Of a stretch of 64,000 nucleotides of DNA, positions 1 through 13,249 are shown in pieces. This DNA comes from Gordionus sp. m RMFG-2023 (lineage: Eukaryota; Nematomorpha; Gordioida; Chordodea; Parachordodidae), in assembly GCF_954871325.1 (NCBI RefSeq), contig NC_088778.1, forward strand, positions 19,453,120 to 19,517,119, read 5' to 3'. Position 1 is the first letter of the stretch; each line of letters begins with the position of its first letter. The notes under the pieces were generated by a model, which did no database searches, was not told the origin of the DNA, and saw only the letters and a program-made list of their open reading frames with translations. Both the position numbers and the translations under genes were made by a program.

Positions 1-187
1 AAAATATTTACCAAATAATTAGCTAGACAAATCTTCCCAGATTCTTAATTTTGTATATTTAAAAAAAAATGAAAATAATTAATAATTTAAGTTAATTTGA
101 ACTACTCGTCCTTGAGTTCAAAACTGGAAGTCTACTAAATGAACTAACGACCCTGAGTCGAATGAACTCGACTATTTAACAACACTA
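1..187. mobile_element. hAT element, right-end fragment
   Basis: The stretch ends in ATTTAACAACACTA at 174-187. This is the reverse complement of the TAGTGTTGTTAAA terminal repeat seen in the complete elements at 20907-22379 and 50394-50615. The rest of the element lies off the left edge. Inner sequence carries short inverted motifs (GAGTTC/GAACTC), as in the 50394 MITE. No coding sequence was seen. Confidence 0.5.
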
Positions 188-2932
188 CCTAAATCGGTAC
201 ACTCGTTTTTTAAATAATATTTCCTATTTTATTAAATGTATGGATCTTAATATTCTCAATTTTTTTAGAATTTGATCGAGTCGAGCTTTTAGAAATTGTG
301 ATCAGGAAAGTTAAGTGAAGGTCAACGGACTGGATTTCTCGTTTGAAAAGTTAGAAATGGAATATTTAATCTATTCTAAATGAAGCATTTCAATATTCTA
401 TAATATAAATAAATTTATGCTTTGGGTTAGTTAGCATAATTTTATTATTTCTATATTTGCAAATAAATGAAATTTTTCAATTATATAATATTTTGTATTA
501 TTTGGGTGGGCCTGGTTCGGTCTTTATTTTGTGGCCCGTGGTTCGGATTGGTCCCTATATTCTGTGTTACGGTTCGGTCTTTGAAAATCGGCTTCAAACC
601 GGATCAACTATCTTTCACTATTCAACTCCACAATTTATTTAGATAGCTGTCCACTATCTTCGACTATAGCTGGAATCTTTCACCCTTGTTAATTTATCCA
701 TCCTATTTTTAAAAATTAACTATTGTCAGCTTATTTTAATAATATTATATACAGCCATTTTAAGTATTTTTTATTGAAGTAGGTAGCAGGGTTAAGACCT
801 CATATACTAATTCTTGAGATAATTAAAACTCAAGAAAGCGAATTCTGACTAACAAATCAATTACTCATAAATTAATTGACAAGTAGAGATATATTGAATA
901 TAAAAATTCCGAGGTTATTGACCCTACATGATTAAGAAGCTCATAAAGAGGAAAATATTTTAGAAAAATTGATTTTAAATATCTTTCTCTAGACATTTTT
1001 ACTATCACAAAGAAGGAATACCTAAATTGGATAAAAGAGCATGATACAATCTAATTACTTAATATCGTAATGTTTTCAGATAGTATATTTTGATTAGCTA
1101 CTTATTTTAAATTTTGCTCATAATAAAGGTTTTAATTTTTTGAGTATTCATGATTATTTCTTAAATTTTTAAATGAGCTAAAAAAAATAATAAAAGGTTG
1201 GATTATCAATGAAGAGTTAAAAATTGGATAAATTATTTTTATATTTTATTTTTTTTAAGTTACAAATTATAATAATTAGCAATATAGTTCAGTTTTGTTC
1301 ATAAAATAACTAATTTCTTTATATTAAAAATAGGTTCAAATGTCCGCCAGGAACAGATGCGTTGTCATCCTGTCCAATAAATCCTTGAAACACGTTTTGT
1401 CTTTCAAAAAAGATCAAAAATAAAAATTTCCTCACTCAAAAAAAAATTAAACATCTGAAATTTTTTTCATAGAAGTAGGGAATGATCATAAATAGATGGC
1501 CACGATTTGGTCACTCTTAACGCGGCATATTATCACTCATTTAAAAACTCACTAGATTTTGATAATAAGACACTTTATTTGAAATATTTTAGAATGTTGC
1601 TCCACTTTTCGTTTAAATCATTAAATATTATAAAAACAATCTGAAAAACTAAAATATTTACTGAAATTTTAATTAAATATCTTTTTAAGTACAAGAAAAG
1701 GAATATAACAACTATTTTTTGATGAATGTTTAGTCAGTTAATTGGTAAAATGAATATCTAAATTTAAAAATTTTATCTAAAAAATATAATTTATAATTTT
1801 TTAAGCTTATAATTTTTTATCCCTTTCAAACATTAATAAATATAATATTTTGGTTTCTAAAATCCATTATTCAGCCTCCCATCTATTTTGAAAAAATCTT
1901 CGCACAGTGGGGTGGTTTGGAATTACATCCGCATAGATTTCTTGGTCAAATCCAATAATAAAATATGGGTTATCATGTTCCTTTTTCAAATTTGTTAATA
2001 TTTATTTAGACATAATTTAATCGCTTTATCCTTTTGGTGATAATTTATAATTTCCTTTCGCCTCCTTGTTTGAAATATTTCTATACCTGATGTCAAAAAT
2101 ATTTTGTGATAATTCTTTTGTGAAAAAATTAGCTATGGATGCAATATATTTTAATCAAAAATTTTTGCACTGCGGGCAGAATTATAAAGTGTCGCTTTAT
2201 TATATGGCGTTTGCTTTTATTATTATTATGTATTATTAACGTCCCTTAGAGGTTATGAATAAAGCAAGGATACAAATTTTGACACTCAGTTTAATTTTTT
2301 TTAAATAAGCGTAAAGTTTTTACTATATTTAAAGATTATTTTGATATAAACGCGTTATTCAAAAAGTATAGTAGCACAACATTATTTTTATAAACAAGAG
2401 CTAAGTATTTAGTAATCTTTTAATTATATATGGATAAAATATCAAACTTGTTTGGTTCATTTAAAATTTTATTTTTTGACAATAGATTTTAAATTCTAAC
2501 ATTATGCACACCTTACATGATTGTAATAAAAGAATTGTATCTTATATATATCCTGAAAATAGCATTTATATCTGGGCAGCTAGATAAATTTGAAAAGTAT
2601 TATTGAACAATTCGGTGAATATATATAAATATACATTTCACAAGCTCAGATTTAAAATATCTTAAAAGCATGATGGTTCAAGCTATTATGATTTTGACGA
2701 ATGAATTAACTAAATTTCCGAAATATAATTTATTATTTATTATATTATATATTAATAATTATAATGTTATATTATAAATAAATTATATTTTCTATTATAA
2801 AATTATTTGGAACTCAGTGAGCTGTCTATGGCTGATATCATCAACATTCGTTTATATACCTTATATTATGTTTATAAGAAAATATAATATTTGAAAACTA
2901 TAAAAATTTTGTTTGAATGACACACAAAAAAT
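188..2932. other. A+T-rich DNA, no supported gene
   Basis: There is no convincing coding or RNA gene here. A more G+C-rich patch at about 505-610 with repeated GGTTCGG looks like the terminal region of an unidentified hAT element, but no partner end was found. Patches at about 1334-1400, 1500-1540 and 1905-1960 are also richer in G+C and open over short spans, but could not be tied to a gene. Confidence 0.4.
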
Positions 2933-3335
2933 CAGAGCTGTGAACCTGGATCCTCGTATTTTTTGCTGAACCAAAACCCGGAGCCTTTTTAAAAATGGAG
3001 GATTCAAGGGTTCTAGGTGCAAAAATTGATATCAATTTTAGAAAGTGATATATTTGAATTTTGAAGTGTAGGTATAAAGTTAGGGCTCAATAAAATTAAA
3101 AACTTAAAATTAATCACTGCCAAAATTTTAAAAAGTAAAATGTTTTTGTCATGTTTAATTATGTTTAATGAGTATTTGGATTAAATAATATTATAAATAA
3201 AAATGATCGTAAGATAAATGTTAACAGTTTGAATTTAATTTAATTTTCTATTATTTTATAAGGCTAATTAATTTTTTATTGCAGATCTAAGGCTGCATTC
3301 AAAGTGGAGACGGATGCGTTTTTTACATCCGTTCT

Positions 3336-3546
3336 GTCAAAAGTCAATCTCATTAAAAATGATATATATGTTCAAAGTGTGTCCGTTCCGATACCTTCGG
3401 TCCTAAAAACGGATCCGGCAAATTTTGAAGTCAAAACATTTTGACTTTTCGATCCGACAAATTTTATAGAGCGTTATAACGTTACTTATAATTTTTAAAA
3501 AATGAAAATCAATATAATATCATTTTTAATGAGGTTGACTTTTGAC
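3336..3546. mobile_element. MITE with 29-bp inverted repeats
   Basis: Positions 3336-3364 and 3518-3546 are inverted copies over 29 bp with one mismatch, beginning GTCAAAAGTCAA and ending ATTAAAAATGATA. The interior is non-coding and contains a smaller GTCAAAA/TTTTGAC palindrome. It lies inside the hAT at 2933-4294, so it is younger than that insertion. Flanking sequence around 3290-3335 (GACGGATGCG, ACATCCG) may be part of a longer terminus. Family not known. Confidence 0.55.
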
Positions 3547-3869
3547 GGAAAAAAATTCATTAAACAAACTTGTTGGCTTATTATAAATCTTGTTCAATTA
3601 TTTTTTAGAATGAAAATAAAAAATTTTTTTTGAGTATTATAATTCAAGGTGATTCTGAGTGTAAAACCAATGTAATAATAGATTTTCACAATACTAACTT
3701 AGAAAAGCACAGAAATCATTCTGAAAATTTTGAGGAATACTTAAATTAAAAAACCAAACCTCAACTGGTTGTACTAATATTAATAATTCTACCATTGATC
3801 ACTTTGAAAATTGAGAGAAAAAATAAATTAAAAGATTACACCTTTAATCGAAAAGTTCTCAAAGATATA

Positions 3870-3949
3870 GAAAATAAATAAGGGTGCAAATATTATAAAA
3901 TTCTGGGAAGAAAATAAATAAGGGTGCAAATATTATAAAACTCTAAAAA
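3870..3949. repeat. 40-bp direct tandem duplication
   Basis: Two adjacent copies of a 40-bp unit containing AAATAAGGGTGCAAATATT (copies starting about 3870 and 3910) differ at only a few positions. This is a local duplication within the decayed hAT, with no coding content. Confidence 0.8.
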
Positions 3950-4344
3950 GAAAATTCAATATATTCAGAATTACATATCCTATCTAGAATCGTCATGAGT
4001 GTATAAGCGACACACGTACAATAATTTATCATGTATTATAAAGATAGCTATTTATCTTAGGTCAGCGTAGAACGTGTATTTTCTTCTTTGATATCAGATT
4101 TGCGTGGAAATTTCAAAGATGATATCAGAAGATAAATCAATTTTAAAATTTTTTACTTGTAAATTATTAAATTAAAAAAAAATTGTATTATTTTGAGCAA
4201 TATTTCTTTATTTTCTCCAAACCTGGACCCGAACTATTTTTTAAAATTATATTCCAGGACCCGGGCCATTTTTGTGGAAGGGTTCACATACCAATGCAAA
4301 AAAAAGAAAATATTTATTAAATAAATATATTCACAATTTTTTAT

Positions 4345-4650
4345 CAGAGACCTGCAAAGGTCAAAATTAAAAGGAAAAATTACTATTAAGCCCAAGATTT
4401 TTTAAAGAAATTTTTTGGCAGGTTCGAAATTTTTATTCCGTTATTTTGTATAATGTTGCAAACAGAAAATTAAAAAGTAAATGAATATTAAAAGCTTCAT
4501 TATATGTAAATATACCAGGGCCTTCAGGTCTATGATTTAAATATATTTTTTAAAAATTGATAGACCCGGATTTTTTAACCCAAACTGCCCACATTTTTTA
4601 ATTAAATTTTTAAACCTGTTTCGGCTGGGTTCTGGGCCTGCAGGTTTCTG
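4345..4650. mobile_element. hAT-type MITE, CAGAGACCTGCA family
   Basis: The left end is CAGAGACCTGCAAAGG and the right end is GGCCTGCAGGTTTCTG, an imperfect inverted pair. The subterminal regions carry CCCGG-type text and the interior is non-coding. No clean 8-bp target duplication can be seen, so the exact ends may be off by a few bases. A related left end (CAGAGACCTTCATGG) occurs at 52141. Confidence 0.5.
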
Positions 4651-5126
4651 TTAATTATTAAGCACCTTTAAAAAAAGATATACATTTTGTCCAGTTTAGA
4701 ATATTGTTTAAAAATCCAAGCCTTCTTTTCCCAACATTTAAATTATGACGATGAATGTCTTCATGTTCAGAGTTATCAGGTACTGCTTAAAATATGTAAA
4801 AATAATTTTTTCAACGATATTTTATAAATTGTATTTTAAACCCTTTACTGCATGATATTTTTCGTTTGAAAATTTTTTTGGAGATCTCCTCTGACTAATT
4901 TTTTTTATTTGTTTATTGTAATTTTGGCATTAATAACACCTATAAATTGCAAGACATTCGGTCGGGTTTATCTTAAAACTCATTTATTTCTTTATATATT
5001 AAATTCTTAATAATAATAATATCAAGTCAATTCTAATAAAAATAGCAAAAAATTCGACATATAATATTTTTTTATTAAATTCTAAAATTATTATACTTTT
5101 TAATTATTTAATAAGATAAATACAAG
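4651..5126. other. A+T-rich DNA, no gene seen
   Basis: No coding signal was found. Positions 4841-4854 contain AACCCTTTACTGCAT, which matches the piggyBac-like terminus at 15383-15397 for about 15 bases, so it may be a stray end of the same family. Confidence 0.35.
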
Positions 5127-6125
5127 TGTTATTAAACGCTAATTTTAACTTTAGCACACTATCGCTATTTTTTCAAAAAAGTAGGGTGATATTAGCTACT
5201 TTAGAATTTATTTAAAAATATTTTTTACGTATCTCCATTTTCACAAATAAAAAATATTTGTATAAAAATGTGACTATAATTTATTTATATTGCATTTCTA
5301 GAGAGTTGTTAAAGGATCGAGATAGACGATCCTGGATTCGATTTTAATTTGGCAATTTACTCGTATTTATGATTTTCTCTTTGAGGATCGTGTTCGAAAT
5401 CATTTTGTTAAATAGTAGATCTTTTTTTAAAAAATTTTTAGTATATAAATAAAATATTTTTTTCTCAATCTCGATCATATTTTTTAGTATCCACCATATT
5501 TTCTATTTTTCTCAAAAATTTTATCAAGATGAAATTTACGAATTTGATTTACAAACTACAAGTTTTATTTATTTAATTGATTAAAAATAAAATAAATTAT
5601 TTTTAAGTATTTACTAATGAATGTCTACTATAGATTTAGATGATAATACACATAGTTATTATAATGCCAGATTTCAATGAGAACCTTTTACCTTTTCCTC
5701 AGCTCCGTATAATAATGGTATGTCATTTTTATAATATAGATTTCCTTCATTGTGTGAATCAACATATGCAGATGCTTGTTCAAATAAATGTATATATAGA
5801 TACTTTCATTGTAAATTTATTGTAATGGAATAATTAAATATTATTACTATTTCCAAATGGGTAATTAACCTTTTTTCCAACAGATTTTGCGGCAGATTGA
5901 TATTATAGCACTGAGGGCAATGCGGTATTAAATTAAATATACATATTTTTTATGTAAGTAAAATTTAAAAAAATATATTTCTTTGATTTTTAGATTTAAA
6001 AAATGCGCTTAGAGGATTTTCAATAGTATTATCATTTATCTCAAAAAATCATCTAGTATTATTTTATGTAACCATTAGCCTAACAAGTTGCCTTTTGGAT
6101 TGAGTCATATTAAGGCCAATTCAAT
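5127..6125 (-). mobile_element. hAT remnant of the 36450 family
   Basis: Two blocks match the element at 36450-38662 in the same orientation. One is the subterminal GCTA-rich text near 5135-5220 (CTATCGCTATTTTTTC, TAGCTACTTTAGAA). The other is an internal block at about 5985-6060 (TTTTTAGATTTAAAAAAT, GAGGATTTTC). The element is degraded and has no intact frame. An unrelated segment at about 5290-5420 with repeated GGATCG interrupts it. Confidence 0.5.
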
Positions 6126-6943
6126 TTGAAACAAGGGTGAACAATAGCAACTATATTTAATATCCAGATAATAAAAAACCGAGTTGTTAAAAGATACTTT
6201 TTAAATGGATCTAAATACAGATACAAAGTCTGAAAAGTTATCAAGATACAGATACAATTTTTATCATACTCTTATATAAGGTTTGCATAAACCTAAATTA
6301 GGATTCTATTGTGAAAATTCATAAAATAAGCTAAAAAATTTATTAACTCGATATCACATTTATCAAAATACTAAAATAATGATTCTTCGATTTTAATATA
6401 ATATATGATTAAATGATTATAAATAATTATTAAATTTCAGTAATAAAATATTTTCAAAATTTTGGTCGTTAAGACATTCTCGTTTATTTGAGACATTTTT
6501 AACTTAAAAAGTCTTTCTAAGGTGCTTGAAGGGATTATGATGTTATATTTTATGAATAACAATTTTATATCAGGATATTCTTTAAAAATACTAAATCTAG
6601 ACATTCATTTTTGAAAAAATTATATAATATTATAAAATATTATATTAAATAAGTGAGTCTGATGATAAAATAAAATGTTAATATAAATTATTTATTGTAA
6701 TTTTTAATATATAATTCTTTAAATATCTTATGGTCAGTTGCAACATATCATAATTGGACTAAAGTCAACTTTCACATCAACTCATCTAGCACAAAAACTA
6801 TTATAGATATAGCTTTGATTCAAATTTTATTTCAAAGATTAAGGATAGGGCTACACATTGATATTAAAGTTATTTGATATATTACCTCTTTAGTTTCTCA
6901 AGTTAAAGCTACTAATCTTTGATGATAAAACCTTCTGGCACAT
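6126..6943. other. A+T-rich DNA, no gene seen
   Basis: Low-complexity A+T-rich sequence lies between the hAT remnant and the LTR element. No frame or structure could be supported. Confidence 0.4.
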
Positions 6944-7166
6944 CTTACAACGAAATTTAATATTGCATTTTATTTTTGCAAGAAAAACTTATTTTATATT
7001 CAGATTAATTTGTTCTATTTTTATTTTGGTAAAACTATTTTTATATTAATTATTCAAATTGTAAAAATTTTTATGTATAAATTATTTCTTATAATAACAT
7101 ATATAATTTTTAGTAATAACTTAAATAAAATTTTTTGATATTTGAATTTTCTAGTTTAATTTAGCA
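6944..7166 (+). repeat. 5' LTR of the Gypsy-class element
   Basis: This matches the LTR at 11977-12202 along most of its length, from ATTTAATATTGCATTTTA to the shared end TTTAATTTAGCA. The first 10-15 bases are poorly conserved, so the left border is approximate. Sequence just downstream (from 7167) would hold the primer-binding site, but I could not assign a tRNA. Confidence 0.8.
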
Positions 7167-10100
7167 TGATGTACCCAGTGGGAACCGAAATAAAATACTC
7201 AACGGTCTCACAAATTTTTTTAAATAAGATAAAAAATTCGTTATATATTAAGGGGAAAAAGCATATAAATATACAATTTTTGGATGATGTATATTTTCAA
7301 ATTAATTAACATCCCCAATACTGTTTTTATTTGCAAATTACTTTATGAAACCATTGGGATTGAAGATCTGGAATATTACAGAATACCAAATTCCAGTGAC
7401 ATATTCTTTCCTTTTTAAAAAACTTAAGGATATGTTAAAATATTACGAATTATTAAATGGAAAATTTTATATTTTAAACGATGATGACTTTATCCAACTG
7501 ATATGTATTTTTGTTCAATTATAAAACAATGTGTCTTATTATGAAACATAATAAATATTAATTAAAATTTGATTATGGATGATAAATTAAAAGCTATGAC
7601 AGATCTTCCATACAAATTTCCCAAACTACATGGGGAAATAAATATGACCGAGTACTCAATTACTTGCGAACAGCACATCATTAATAATTTAACAGATGAT
7701 GTGTACGATAAAATTAGATCTTTATGCACGGACATTGATTTTTTAAATTTTAATAAAGTTATCATTAAACTTATATACTTAGTTCCGAATCAAAACATTA
7801 AAGACTGTATTTTTTAAGCGCAACCCAGGAAATTGACGAATCCATTTTAAATTGGTCTCTAAGGTTGTCTAAACTTAATAAACTATGTGACTATCATAAT
7901 GATGACCGCATAAAAAAAAACTTAGGGTATCTAGCTTGAATGATAACATTAAACGTAAATTAAACAAAGATGTTAATATAACTTTAGATGAAATGCTATT
8001 ATTAGGTAGAAAATTTGATAGTATTAATAATAAACCAGTATTGTAAATTATGTAGAGAATAATAAAGAGTTTAATAAGAATACAATAGAAACTCTGTTGA
8101 CAACAAATATAAGATTTGAGAGAGATCCTCATATAATACGTTTGATAACACTTTTTCTAGATATAATTGTAGGAATGGAATAATAATAATTATAATAGAC
8201 TTAATGACAATTTTAAACAAAATTATGATAACCGATACAATGACAATTATGATAGAAATTACAATATAGCAATATGTCAATAATAGTAATTTTAGAAACA
8301 ATAACAATTACAACCTTCCTTATGATAACAACTCAAATAACTAGGTAGACACAACACATGACGTGATAATAATTAGAGAAAACAGATTCAATACGATAAT
8401 CAAAATCGTTACAACAATAACAACTACCGACACTATGATAACAACTCAAATAACTCCGGTAAAATAACTGGCATGATAACAACCAGAGAAAACAAATACA
8501 ATACAATGACCAAAATCGATACAAAAATAATAATTGCTACATGAATATTGAAGAAATTGTTGAAGACAAAGTTGACACTGCAGACAACAATGATAATGAT
8601 CTTAACGTCAACAACTTAACTGAGAACAAACATAATGATAATGACAGTGCTTTTATTAGTACTCTAAAATTAAATGATGTTACTACCACAATGCGATACA
8701 GGATCAAAATTTATTATCATACCTCATGATATAGCTAAGAAAATTGGCATAACAGATATTAAAAAATTCAAGCTGCAACTTACAGCCTAAGACGGAAACT
8801 TAATCAAGATCATTGGGACAACTCAAATCAAAGTAAGTTATGAAGGTATCACTAAAGATTTACAAGCAGTGGTTGTGATTGTGAATCAAGAAAAAAAAAT
8901 GCATTATTAGGACGTTCAAATGCTTTCAAAAATATTTTGAACAAATTTATAGAAAATATTGACACCAATTACGAAGATGATATTAAAAAAACTGATTAAA
9001 AATTGTGAATCCAAAATGACCAAAAGACCAATTAACGAAGCAAATGTCAAACTATACTTAAGAAGAGATTCCCACCCAAAATTATATTACCAAGACGTAT
9101 ACCCTATGCAAAGATTGATCTTGTGGGCAAAGAACTTAATAGATGGATACAAGAAAAAATCATCGAGCAGGTTAAAGATGTTAGATGGGCAAGTGCTATA
9201 ACCGCCATCGGATGATGTGAGCACTAGGCTTTGCGCTGATTTCAAATATATCCAGCTCTAGAAGATTTTAAATATTCATTTCCATGAATAAATGATTTAA
9301 TAGCTAAACTTTGGGAGAAAAGAAATTTACTAATATCGATTTTAAAAAAGCGTTTCTACAGATTATCATTGATAAAAGTTGCAGAAATCTTATGACAATA
9401 TCTACACACAAGGTATAATACCAATTTACTAGACTTCCTTTTGGGCTAAAGACCTCATCTGCAATCTTTCAAAAAATTATGGATCAGATGTTTGGTGATA
9501 TGAAAGATATCGTATTTACATTGATGATTTACTTATAACTGGAAATAACGATGAAGCTCATTTAAACAACATCAAAATAGTGTTTGAAAGAATATTATCA
9601 TATAGGTTAGTACCTAACTTCACCAAAAGCTTATTTTTAAAAACGAGAGGTTCCTGGGTCATAATATTGACGCCAAGGGGATTCATGCTAACCATTACAA
9701 AATTGAAGCTAATAAATATACCAGAACCAAAATCAGCTGCTTAATTATCAACATTTCTGGGTATTGGTTATTTAGAAAATTTTTAAACAACTTTGCAGAA
9801 ACTGCTGATCCTTTATACAAAATTGTCAACAAAGGAAAAATTGAACTTAAAACACTCTAGATTTAACGATTTAAAGATGTTCATTAGTCTTTCTCCAGCT
9901 TTGACTTATTTTAATCCTGAATTACCTATCGGAATTGCAACTGATGCATCTAAATGAGGTTTCGGAGCTGTATTATTTCATACTGGAAAATACGGCAAAG
10001 AAAAATCAATGGCTTTTGCGTCGAGAACCTTATTAAAATCCGAAATGAATTACACTAATATTGAGCGTGAGGCTCTCGCTACTATGTTTGCTATAAAGAG

Positions 10101-11742
10101 ATTCCAGGAATACTTAATCGGGACTAAATTTACAATAATTACTGACCATAAACCTCTAGTCCATATTTTTACCAAAGGACTTAACGGACAACAGTACTAT
10201 GTCCTTAAGATTTCAAAAATGGAATATGAGATTAGGAGGTTATGATATCAACATAAAGTATAAACCGAAAAATACAACGTTGTTCCTGATTGTCCCTCAA
10301 GATTACCACAAGAAATTAAGGATGAAGTTGTTAAAAATATCACAATTACAAATGACTTTATACCTATTAACTATAATAAAATACCCCATGAAATTTACAA
10401 AGATATTGAAATAACACAAGCCATCAATGATATTAAGAATAATGAGCCTATAAAAAATAAGATTTATAAAAATATTGAATTGGAATTAAGTATAATTAAA
10501 GATTGTCTTTACAAAAACAACAAAATTATAATTCCGCCTAGTATGAGATAAAAAGTACTGCAGGCATTATATGAAGGTCATTTAAGAGCAGGAAGAATCA
10601 AATACTTAGCCAAAGATCATATGTGGTGGTCTGGTATGAATAATGACAGAGATGGAAGTAAAAAGTTGTGACGAATGTAATATATATCATGACAATCCTA
10701 AAAAAATACAAAAACCATGGGTTTCGGCAACTAAACCATCTGAAAGGATATACAAAGATTATGAGGGTCCGTTTTTCACAAAAAATTGGTTGATATTAGT
10801 CAATGCATATAGTAAATGAAATTATTGATCCTGTCAAAAATATTACAACCGAAATTACATTAAAAGAATTTTTTTAAAGCCATTTAGCTATTCGGAATAC
10901 CTGAAAACATAGTTACTGATAATGGTACTAACTTCACAAGTAATGATTTTGAGAAATTTTGCAATGATTATGGTATTAAACATGTACTTACGTCTGCATA
11001 TGCATACCACCAGAATAATGGCCAGGTGGAACGTATGGTGAAAAAGTTTAAGACGATGAAAAGAAATATAAAGATTGACTTAGATATTTCACTTGACAAA
11101 TTTTTATTCAATTATAGAAACACATGAAATGATACAACAGGAGTTACTTCTTCCAAAAGAATGTTTAATCGCGACATTAGAATTAAATGGGACTTATTAA
11201 AACCGTTGGAGGAAAAAGAGGATGGAGTTAACATAACATTATTACGTAATAGAACCTTTAATGTGGGAGATTTTGGTTGTTCAAGGTGATGACAAATGAT
11301 AGAAAGGCATGGTGGCACACAAAGAAAGTGACATGATGTTCCAAGTTAAGGCAGATAAAGGCATATTAAGGAGACATTTAGACCAACTAAATCTAAAAAT
11401 TCATTTACGTATTAAACAAAAACCTGTTTATTTAAAAGATTATGTAACTTAATATATAAAAAAATATTGAATTATGATTTAAAAACACGAGAAATAAATA
11501 AACGTTGAAAACATGATATAATCTTATTGATTTATCATTCCAATATTCGAATATTAAAATTGATTCATATTCCATTATTATTCCAAATTCCATATATTAT
11601 CCAAATAATTCATTTATTCTAATATCCAATGATCAATTATTATTCCTAATTATTCATGACTTATTGATGATGATAACAATTTTAAAAATTGATAATAATA
11701 ACGACGGAGTACCACAACCAAGCTTATATAAATGAAACAACG

Positions 11743-11850
11743 ATTTGAATAAACCAACGTACAAACTCAAAAACAATTTAAACAAACCAACGTACAAACT
11801 CCAAAAACGATTTGGACAAACCAACGTGTGAAATCGATTGCGATATAGAC
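11743..11850. repeat. Three tandem ~36-bp repeats in the Gypsy 3' region
   Basis: ACCAACGTACAAACTC-type units recur about every 36 bp (starting near 11753, 11789 and 11819) between the integrase region and the 3' LTR. The spacer just before the 3' LTR is therefore expanded by tandem duplication. Confidence 0.6.
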
Positions 11851-11963
11851 AAGCTAAAGATAACAAATGTGACTTATGCAACAACGTGAATAGCCAAAAT
11901 GATGAACCATTTGGTCAACAAGCTCTCAATGACAGCTCACAAGAAATTATAGGTAAGCTTATC

Positions 11964-12202
11964 AGAAGAGGGAGAATGTTGAATAGTTAAATTTAATATT
12001 GCATTTTATTTTTGTAAAAAACTTATTTTATATTCAGATTAATTTGTTCTATTTTTATTTTTGTAACTATTTTTATATTTAATATTTAAATAGTAAAGAT
12101 TTTTATGTATAAATACCAGCGATATTTCTTATAATAACATATAATTTTTAGAAATAACTTAAATAAAATTTTTTGATGTTTGTTTTCTAGTTTAATTTAG
12201 CA
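11964..12202 (+). repeat. Polypurine tract and 3' LTR of the Gypsy-class element
   Basis: A purine run AGAAGAGGGAGAA (11964-11976) directly precedes an LTR that starts TGTTGAATAG at 11977 and ends TTTAGCA at 12202. The TG...CA ends and adjoining polypurine tract are the normal arrangement for a 3' LTR. No target-site duplication is visible on either side of the element. Confidence 0.8.
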
Positions 12203-12256
12203 AAAAAATATTTTTCGATTTTTTTAAAATTCCCCATTACCATTACACCTATGCAG

Positions 12257-12340
12257 AGTGGGATCTTTGCCACAGGTTCACCAACTAATGCCAGTGTTCT
12301 ATCTGATAAATGTGGAGATTTGTATAGGGATCAATGCAAG
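12257..12340 (+). CDS. Candidate internal exon, unidentified host gene
   Basis: An 84-nt block stands out in base composition from its A+T-rich surroundings. It is flanked by splice-like signals: a pyrimidine-rich tract ending CACCTATGCAG before 12257, and a near-consensus donor AAG|GTATGT at 12341. It is open in phase 0 for 28 codons (SGIFATGSPTNAS..., ending DKCGDLYRDQCK), with two cysteines. I do not recognise the protein, and no neighbouring exon of the same gene was found. It lies between the Gypsy element and the TCGCGAA element and resembles neither. It could be an exon fragment or chance. Confidence 0.3.
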
Positions 12341-12590
12341 GTATGTAGGATACGAGCCCTTTTAGTATAAAAATATGTTAGGTAGTAGAATGTTGATAAA
12401 GACATTATTACACAAATGTTCGTCTAATATGACCTACTTTAATAACTTCATTTTCCGAACAATTACAATCCACTGAAGTTCAGATGCCTAATTTAGACAG
12501 TAACGCGAATATTAAAATACTAAACATAAATACTTTTTGAATTTCGTATATATTACGATTTATGACAAATACGGTTCCATGTCAATTCAG

Positions 12591-12800
12591 AAACTTTTAT
12601 CGCGAAACACTTTTTCGCGAATGTCGTTTATCGCGAATGAATTTTATAGCGAAACTTTTATCGAGAATCCACACTAGCGAATATTTTTTCGCGAAAACAA
12701 TATAGCGAATACATTAGAGCGAAATTTTTATAGCGAAATCAATATCGCGAAACATAAATCGCGAAGACAATATAGCGAAAACTACTTCGCGAAATATAAC
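12591..12800. repeat. Left TCGCGAA array
   Basis: About fourteen copies of T(C/A)GCGAA recur every 13-17 bp from ATCGCGAAAC to TCGCGAAATAT. Between motifs the text is A+T-rich and variable, so the motif itself looks like the conserved part. CpG-rich motifs stand out in this A+T-rich background. Confidence 0.85.
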
Positions 12801-12963
12801 GCGGCCTATTATTATTTTTTTATTTTTATTAAAATAATTTATTTTATTTATATTTAATGTTAATATTTAATTTATCAACAAATAAACATATTATATGATA
12901 TATATTTTTTATTTATATTATATATGGATTTCTTTTTTTTAATAAAAAAAATGATATGCTACT

Positions 12964-13180
12964 TAGTGATCTGCATCGGGCTTAATTTTTCAAGCCCGTC
13001 CCGGCCCGAAATTTTTTTTAAAAAGTTTTGCCGGCCCGGCCCGAACCCGAATTTTTTTTAAAAAGTTTTGCCGGCCCGGCCCGAACCCGAATTTTTTTAA
13101 AAAATTTACCGACCCAGCCCGGGCCAAATTTTTTTAAATATAGAAATTAATCTTTATAATTACTCAAAATAAAAGACATA
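12964..13180. mobile_element. hAT left-end fragment (TAGTGATCTGCATCGG family)
   Basis: It starts TAGTGATCTGCATCGGGC and continues through three to four copies of CCGGCCCGGCCCGAA-type text, typical of hAT subterminal regions. A second copy of this end lies at 22629. The matching right end (CCGATGCAGATCACTA) was not found anywhere in the window, so this is a truncated end captured in the TCGCGAA element. Confidence 0.55.
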
Positions 13181-13249
13181 TGTTATATGCTGAAGTTTTA
13201 TTAAATATGTTATCAATACTTATTTTGGCCCATTTATACGTCAAAAAAA

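Larger units (their letters stand above)
2933..4294 (+). mobile_element. Decayed hAT transposon
   Basis: The left end begins CAGAGCTGTGAACC and the right end near 4281 carries GGTTCACA, giving a short imperfect terminal inverted repeat. Both subterminal regions have the CCGG/CCCGG-rich text typical of hAT ends. At about 4062-4136 a plus-strand frame reads VSVERVFSSLISDLRG, which is the hAT C-terminal dimerisation motif (SxERxFS). The catalytic core was not recognised. The element is interrupted by the MITE at 3336-3546 and by a 40-bp tandem duplication. Confidence 0.65.
6944..12202 (+). mobile_element. Ty3/Gypsy-class LTR retrotransposon, broken
   Basis: A fossil LTR element about 5.3 kb long is bounded by similar LTRs of about 225 bp. 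Parts in order on the plus strand are: a gag-like region with an Asn-rich stretch (about 7570-8690), an aspartic-protease-like region (about 8700-8950), reverse transcriptase with an IDDLL-type core (about 9080-9600), RNase H (about 9900-10250) and an integrase with its zinc-binding, catalytic and C-terminal parts (about 10560-11440). The RT, RNase H, integrase order is that of Ty3/Gypsy. It is clearly broken, with roughly ten or more disruptions. The LTRs have diverged visibly, including several small indels, so the insertion is old. Confidence 0.9.

Noticed and set aside
1334-1388. Exon-like segment reading FKCPPGTDALSSCPINP then stop, after TTAAAAATAG
   Set aside because: It is short, has a weak acceptor and no partner exon, and the opposite strand is equally open.
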